From NCBI GenBank assembly GCA_030018745.1, contig JASEHB010000115.1:1-7411 (forward strand): DNA of 7,411 bases. Reading direction: 5' to 3'. The stretch is from Desulfatibacillaceae bacterium (GTDB lineage: Bacteria; Desulfobacterota; Desulfobacteria; Desulfobacterales; Desulfatibacillaceae). The translations under genes were made by a program, and so were the position numbers. Under the pieces are notes generated by a model. It did no database searches and was not told the DNA's origin. It saw nothing but the letters and a program-made list of their open reading frames with translations. This document shows, one piece after another, positions 6,095 to 7,411 of the stretch. Numbering within the stretch: the stretch's first letter is position 1; the number at the start of each line of letters is the position of its first letter.

Positions 6095-7065
6095 AACGGG
6101 TGCTTGTAACAGGCGCAACAGGCTTTATAGGCCGCCACACCCTTGGCCCGCTTGTTCAAAGGGGCTTTGAGGTTCATGCCGTGGCCGGGCCTGGGGAGGC
6201 CCCTGTTTTCGATAAGGCAACCTGGCATGAGGCAGACCTTCTGGATGAAGCGCAGACCCAGGCTCTTGTAAAAAGGATAGCACCATCACACCTTATGCAC
6301 CTGGCCTGGTACACAGACCCGGCAGATTACCGGACAAGCAAAAAAAACCGCCTTTGGGTGGATGCAGGCCTTGGGCTGGCAAGGGCCTTTGTTGGGGCTG
6401 GCGGCAGGCGCGCCCTGTTTGCAGGCTCCTGCTTCGAGTACGGCCCGGTTCATGGCCCCTGCCACGAGACTAAAACCCCATGCCGCCCGGATACCATTTA
6501 CGGCCAGGCCAAGCACGAGCTTTTTTGCAGACTGGCAGCAGATTTAAGGCCAAAGGATATGTCCCTGGCCTGGGCAAGGCTTTTTTTTGTGTACGGCCCG
6601 GGCGAAAGGCATGAAAAACTTATCCCGACCGTTATAAATAACCTTCTGCAGGGCAGGCCCACGCCCCTTACGCAAGGAAGCGAGCTTGCAGATTTCGTTT
6701 TTGTGGAGGATGCTGCCCTTGCCCTGGTTGAAATTCTTGATGGCGCGGCAACCGGGCCGATAAATGTGGCCTCCGGCAAGCCGCTTACAATAAGGCAGAT
6801 TGCAGAGGAAATCGCCCGGCAGACAGGGGCCGTGAATTGCCTCAAGTTCGGGGAGTATCCGCTGCCCGCAGCCCAAAAAATTCTGGCAGACACAACCCGC
6901 CTTGCCAAAGAAGAGGGCTGGAAACCGGCAACAGGCCTTGAGGAAGGAATTGCAAAGGCAATAGAATTCTGGCTTTCGGTTATAGGTAAATCCCATGCAG
7001 AAAAATTTATGGGCGCAGAAAGCCATTCTCGTATCGCGTGGGAACTTAATGAAAAACTGCAATAA
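6091..7065 (+). CDS. NAD(P)-dependent NDP-sugar epimerase/reductase (extended SDR)
   Basis: A 324-residue extended SDR. It has the nucleotide-binding motif GATGFIG (8-14), the active-site Ser in AGSCFEYG (S113), the catalytic YGQAK (Y137, K141), RLFFVYGPGERHEKLIPTVI, and DFVFVEDAALALVEIL plus NVASGKPLTIRQIAEEI in the substrate half. In this place it most likely reduces the C4 keto group of the methylated and epimerised CDP-sugar, finishing the nucleotide sugar; an epimerase role is also possible. The start is GTG at 6091, which forms a GTGA overlap with the previous stop and has GAGG 10 nt upstream. After the usual SDR end near residue 296 there is a 28-residue polar tail (297-324), whose coding region overlaps the next gene by 17 nt. 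No signal peptide or membrane segment is seen. Confidence 0.88.
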   Translation: MKRVLVTGATGFIGRHTLGPLVQRGFEVHAVAGPGEAPVFDKATWHEADLLDEAQTQALVKRIAPSHLMHLAWYTDPADYRTSKKNRLWVDAGLGLARAFVGAGGRRALFAGSCFEYGPVHGPCHETKTPCRPDTIYGQAKHELFCRLAADLRPKDMSLAWARLFFVYGPGERHEKLIPTVINNLLQGRPTPLTQGSELADFVFVEDAALALVEILDGAATGPINVASGKPLTIRQIAEEIARQTGAVNCLKFGEYPLPAAQKILADTTRLAKEEGWKPATGLEEGIAKAIEFWLSVIGKSHAEKFMGAESHSRIAWELNEKLQ

Positions 7066-7411
7066 GACAACAAAAGTTCTGGTGGCAGGAATCGGCGGCG
7101 CATCCCTGGGTACGGAAATTGTGAAAGCTCTGCTCATGGCTGGCCGTTACAGGATCTACGGCTGTGATATCTCTCCTTATGCCTTTGGGCATTATATGAA
7201 AAGCCTGGAAGAAACATTTCTGGCTGACCCCATTGATTATGTCTCTTCTGTCGCGCAATTGTGCCAAAAGCATTCCATCGGATATATCATTCCCGGAGGA
7301 GAGAGGCCCCTGGCGCTTTTATCCGGGCAAAGGGATGTGCTCAAGAGAGCCGGGACTGTACTGGTTGCAAACTCAAACAGCATAATGAGGTTGTTTGCCA
7401 ACAAATTTAAA
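7049..7411 (+). CDS. Carbamoyl-phosphate-synthase-like ATP-grasp protein, N-terminal part (partial)
   Basis: An open frame from ATG 7049 to the window edge, 121 codons, cut off by the end. It encodes the pre-ATP-grasp Rossmann-like domain: KVLVAGIGGASLGTEIVKAL (9-28) with the glycine loop, YRIYGCDISPYAFGHYM (34-50), a middle IIPGGERPLALLS, and NSNSIMRLFANKFK at the edge, where the ATP-grasp domain normally begins. This layout is seen in CarB-like and PylC-like ligases that join a carboxylate or carbamate to an amine through an acyl-phosphate; the ATP-binding part itself is not in view. It overlaps the SDR gene by 17 nt, with only a weak GTGGGAAC upstream, so translation is probably coupled. 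I infer that it decorates the sugar or its amino acid/carbamoyl partner. Leucine codons are mostly CTG here, unlike the CTT-rich genes before it. Confidence 0.8.
   Translation, partial: MKNCNKTTKVLVAGIGGASLGTEIVKALLMAGRYRIYGCDISPYAFGHYMKSLEETFLADPIDYVSSVAQLCQKHSIGYIIPGGERPLALLSGQRDVLKRAGTVLVANSNSIMRLFANKFK

Noticed and set aside
6498..7137. Two minus-strand open frames of about 200 codons
   Set aside because: Both are opposite the well-supported SDR and ATP-grasp genes and show no recognisable motifs.
1..7411. Search for CRISPR arrays, tRNA or rRNA genes, insertion sequences, att sites
   Set aside because: No regularly spaced repeats, transposase motifs, terminal inverted repeats or tRNA-like cloverleafs were noticed on either strand by eye.

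Overview
The window looks like a moderately GC-rich Gram-negative chromosome. All genes are compact and bacterial. A cobalamin riboswitch with a transcription terminator sits next to an envelope-sugar operon of the O-antigen/LPS type. The mix of gene types and the strong use of CTT for leucine would fit a Desulfobacterota-like organism, but that is a weak inference; nothing in the window fixes the taxon.

Left part (1-1331), all on the minus strand. At the edge is the 5' end of a gene for an exported protein: a signal peptide and the first 43 codons. Its leader of roughly 390 nt holds a promoter, a well-formed cobalamin (B12) riboswitch (344-517), a possible antiterminator pairing and a strong intrinsic terminator (222-258). 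This gene is therefore probably shut off by transcription attenuation when B12 is plentiful. Upstream of it (648-1331) is an unusual small gene. It encodes a sigma-70 region 4-like helix-turn-helix followed by about four transmembrane segments, with no sigma region 2.

Middle (1332-1518) is a divergent intergenic region. A good minus-strand promoter faces the HTH-membrane gene and a plus-strand promoter faces the sugar operon. An imperfect inverted repeat lies between the plus-strand promoter elements.

Right part (1519-7411), all on the plus strand, is one tightly packed operon. It starts with a GT2 polyprenyl-phosphate-type glycosyltransferase with two C-terminal membrane helices. Then follow rfbF (glucose-1-phosphate cytidylyltransferase), rfbG (CDP-glucose 4,6-dehydratase), a TylCIII/TcaB9/NovU-type sugar C-methyltransferase, an RmlC-type cupin epimerase, an SDR-type NAD(P)-dependent reductase/epimerase, and the first 121 codons of a carbamoyl-phosphate-synthase-like ATP-grasp protein that runs off the window. 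From rfbF onward every gene overlaps the next by 4-19 nt, so they are probably translationally coupled.

Read together, the pathway is: glucose-1-P to CDP-glucose (RfbF), to CDP-4-keto-6-deoxyglucose (RfbG), to a C-methylated 4-keto sugar (methyltransferase), to a C3/C5 epimer (RmlC-like), to a C4-reduced CDP-6-deoxy-C-methyl-hexose (SDR). No rfbH (3-dehydratase) is present in the window, so the classical 3,6-dideoxyhexose branch is not the evident route. The output is more likely a branched-chain 6-deoxy sugar of the virenose/mycarose type on a CDP carrier. The ATP-grasp protein may add a further decoration. Substrate, methyl position and final stereochemistry cannot be read from the sequence.
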